This document shows, in pieces, positions 33,432 to 34,480 of a DNA stretch of 34,480 bases. Origin of the DNA: Streptomyces plumbidurans (GTDB lineage Bacteria; Actinomycetota; Actinomycetes; Streptomycetales; Streptomycetaceae); NCBI RefSeq assembly GCF_019857225.1, contig NZ_JAFJSY010000099.1, forward strand, positions 1-34,480. Reading direction: 5' to 3'. Position 1 is the first letter of the stretch; each line of letters begins with the position of its first letter. The notes under the pieces were generated by a model. The model had not been told where the DNA came from. It saw nothing but the letters and a program-made list of their open reading frames with translations, and made no database searches. A program made the translations under genes and the position numbers.

Positions 33432-34360
33432 TGGTGACGGGGCTCCTTGTTCTCGGCACGCACTGCGCGCTGGGCGCTCTCTTCGTGGTTCCCGGTGTGC
33501 CGGGCGTGCTCAGCGATGCGCACGAACTCCTCGACGCCCAGGGCCTCGCCGCGCGCCTGCGGCGACACCCCGGCGGCCACCAGCGCCTCCTCCGCCGCCG
33601 CGGCCGACCCGGCCCAGCCGGCGAGCGCGGCCCGCAGCGTCTTGCGGCGCTGGGCGAACGCGGCGTCCACGACGGCGAAGACCTCGCGCCGCGTGGCGGT
33701 GGTCCTGATCGGCTCGGCTCGGCGGACGAGCGAGACGAGGCCGCTGTCGACGTTCGGTGCGGGCCAGAAGACATTGCGCCCGATGGCACCGGCCCGCTTG
33801 ACCTCGGCGTACCAGTTGGCCTTCACCGAGGGGACGCCGTACACCTTCGAGCCGGGCGCCGCGGCGAGGCGGTCGGCGACCTCGGACTGGACCATGACGA
33901 GGGTGCGCTCGATGCTCGGGAAGGTCTCGAGCATGTGCAGCAGGACGGGCACGGCGACGTTGTAGGGGAGGTTCGCGACCAGCGCGGTCGGGGCGGGGCC
34001 GGGCAGCTCGGTCACCCGCATGGCGTCGGAGTGCACCAGCGCGAAGCGCTCCGCGCGCTCCGGCATCCGGGCCGCGACGGTGGCGGGCAGCGCCGCGGCC
34101 AGCACGTCGTCGATCTCCACGGCGGTGACGCGGTCGGCGGCCTCCAGCAGCGCGAGGGTGAGGGAACCGAGCCCCGGCCCGACCTCCACCACCACGTCGT
34201 CCGGCCGGACGTCCGCGGTACGTACGATCCGCCGGACCGTGTTCGCGTCGATCACGAAGTTCTGACCACGCTGTTTGGTCGGCCGAACCCCGAGGACCGC
34301 CGCAAGCTCACGGACGTCGGCGGGACCCAGCAGGGCATCGGGGGCGGGGCTGCTACTCAC
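33428..34360 (-). CDS. rsmA: 16S rRNA (adenine1518-N6/adenine1519-N6)-dimethyltransferase
   Basis: 310 residues from GTG 34360; no strong binding site is seen upstream. KsgA/RsmA features are KQRGQNFVIDANTVRRIV, SAM loop VEVGPGLGSLTLALLEAA, AVEIDDVLAAALP, catalytic NLPYNVAVP, FWPAPNVDSGLVSL and FAQRRKTLRAAL. It dimethylates two adenines near the 3' end of 16S rRNA during small-subunit maturation. Its 3' end overlaps ispE by 4 bp. The reading frame continues open upstream to the window edge through Pro/Ala-rich repeats, but family members start near residue 1 as chosen here. Confidence 0.97.
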   Translation of the reverse strand: MSSSPAPDALLGPADVRELAAVLGVRPTKQRGQNFVIDANTVRRIVRTADVRPDDVVVEVGPGLGSLTLALLEAADRVTAVEIDDVLAAALPATVAARMPERAERFALVHSDAMRVTELPGPAPTALVANLPYNVAVPVLLHMLETFPSIERTLVMVQSEVADRLAAAPGSKVYGVPSVKANWYAEVKRAGAIGRNVFWPAPNVDSGLVSLVRRAEPIRTTATRREVFAVVDAAFAQRRKTLRAALAGWAGSAAAAEEALVAAGVSPQARGEALGVEEFVRIAEHARHTGNHEESAQRAVRAENKEPRHQ

Positions 34361-34402
34361 GGCGACAAGGGTACGGGGCGGGCGAGGTGGCCGGGGCGGG
34401 GC

Positions 34403-34480
34403 GTCGGCCGACGGAGCAGGAGGCGGTGCCGGGCGCGGGGCGTCGGGCGGCGGGGCAGGAGGCGGCGCCGGGCGCGGGGC
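34403..34480 (-). repeat. 39-bp tandem repeat at the window edge
   Basis: Read leftwards, 34480-34442 and 34441-34403 are two copies of a 39-bp GC-rich unit differing at a few positions. In the rsmA frame each would encode 13 residues of APRPAPPPAP type. The other two leftward frames are also open until they stop at the rsmA start: TGA at 34359-34357 overlaps the GTG. It is therefore unclear whether this is intergenic or the tail of an upstream gene. Confidence 0.7.

Overview
The window is a stretch of high-GC actinobacterial chromosome, almost certainly Streptomyces or a close relative. The reasons are very strong G/C bias at third codon positions, many GTG starts, AGGAG-type ribosome binding sites, apparently leaderless genes, and a gene order (tRNA-Gln, glmU, prs, rplY, pth ... 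ppc ... tam/tamR ... galTEK ... ABC-F ... ispE, rsmA) that I recall from Streptomyces core chromosomes. No phage, plasmid, IS element or CRISPR array is visible. All assignments come from reading the sequence and from recalled family knowledge; no database search was possible.

Region 1 (1-3416) holds four genes built from toxin-immunity style domains. On the minus strand are a truncated protein with a long Pro/Gly/Ala linker and a WHH-nuclease-like plus SMI1/KNR4 (SUKH-1) fusion. Divergent from them on the plus strand are a YwqJ-type deaminase and a SUKH-3 protein. None has a visible secretion signal. This is the most unusual part of the window. It is followed by an orphan DesK-like histidine kinase (3443-4747) and a double-HTH/LAGLIDADG-like protein that ends 6 bp before tRNA-Gln(TTG).

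Region 2 (5794-14139) is housekeeping: glmU (UDP-GlcNAc synthesis), prs (PRPP), rplY/ctc (ribosomal L25), pth (peptidyl-tRNA hydrolase), a small membrane protein, a LAETG sortase substrate, a strong bidirectional terminator and ppc (PEP carboxylase).

Region 3 (14140-19675) pairs metabolic genes with regulators. An acyl-lipid/acyl-CoA desaturase is translationally coupled to a TetR regulator, with palindromic operator candidates upstream. A CsbD-like protein, a VOC protein and trans-aconitate methyltransferase (tam) lie divergent from the MarR-family tamR. A NarL-type response regulator and a GNAT acetyltransferase complete the region.

Region 4 (19668-25829) has the tightly overlapping galTEK operon (Leloir pathway) divergent from a sodium:solute symporter and a small membrane partner. 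A NarL-type regulator follows whose receiver lacks the phospho-acceptor Asp.

Region 5 (26041-34480) has two tandem paralogous membrane-anchored beta-propeller proteins, an ABC-F ATPase, a Uma2-family nuclease-like protein, and the coupled ispE-rsmA pair (isoprenoid precursor synthesis and 16S rRNA dimethylation). The window ends in a 39-bp tandem repeat.
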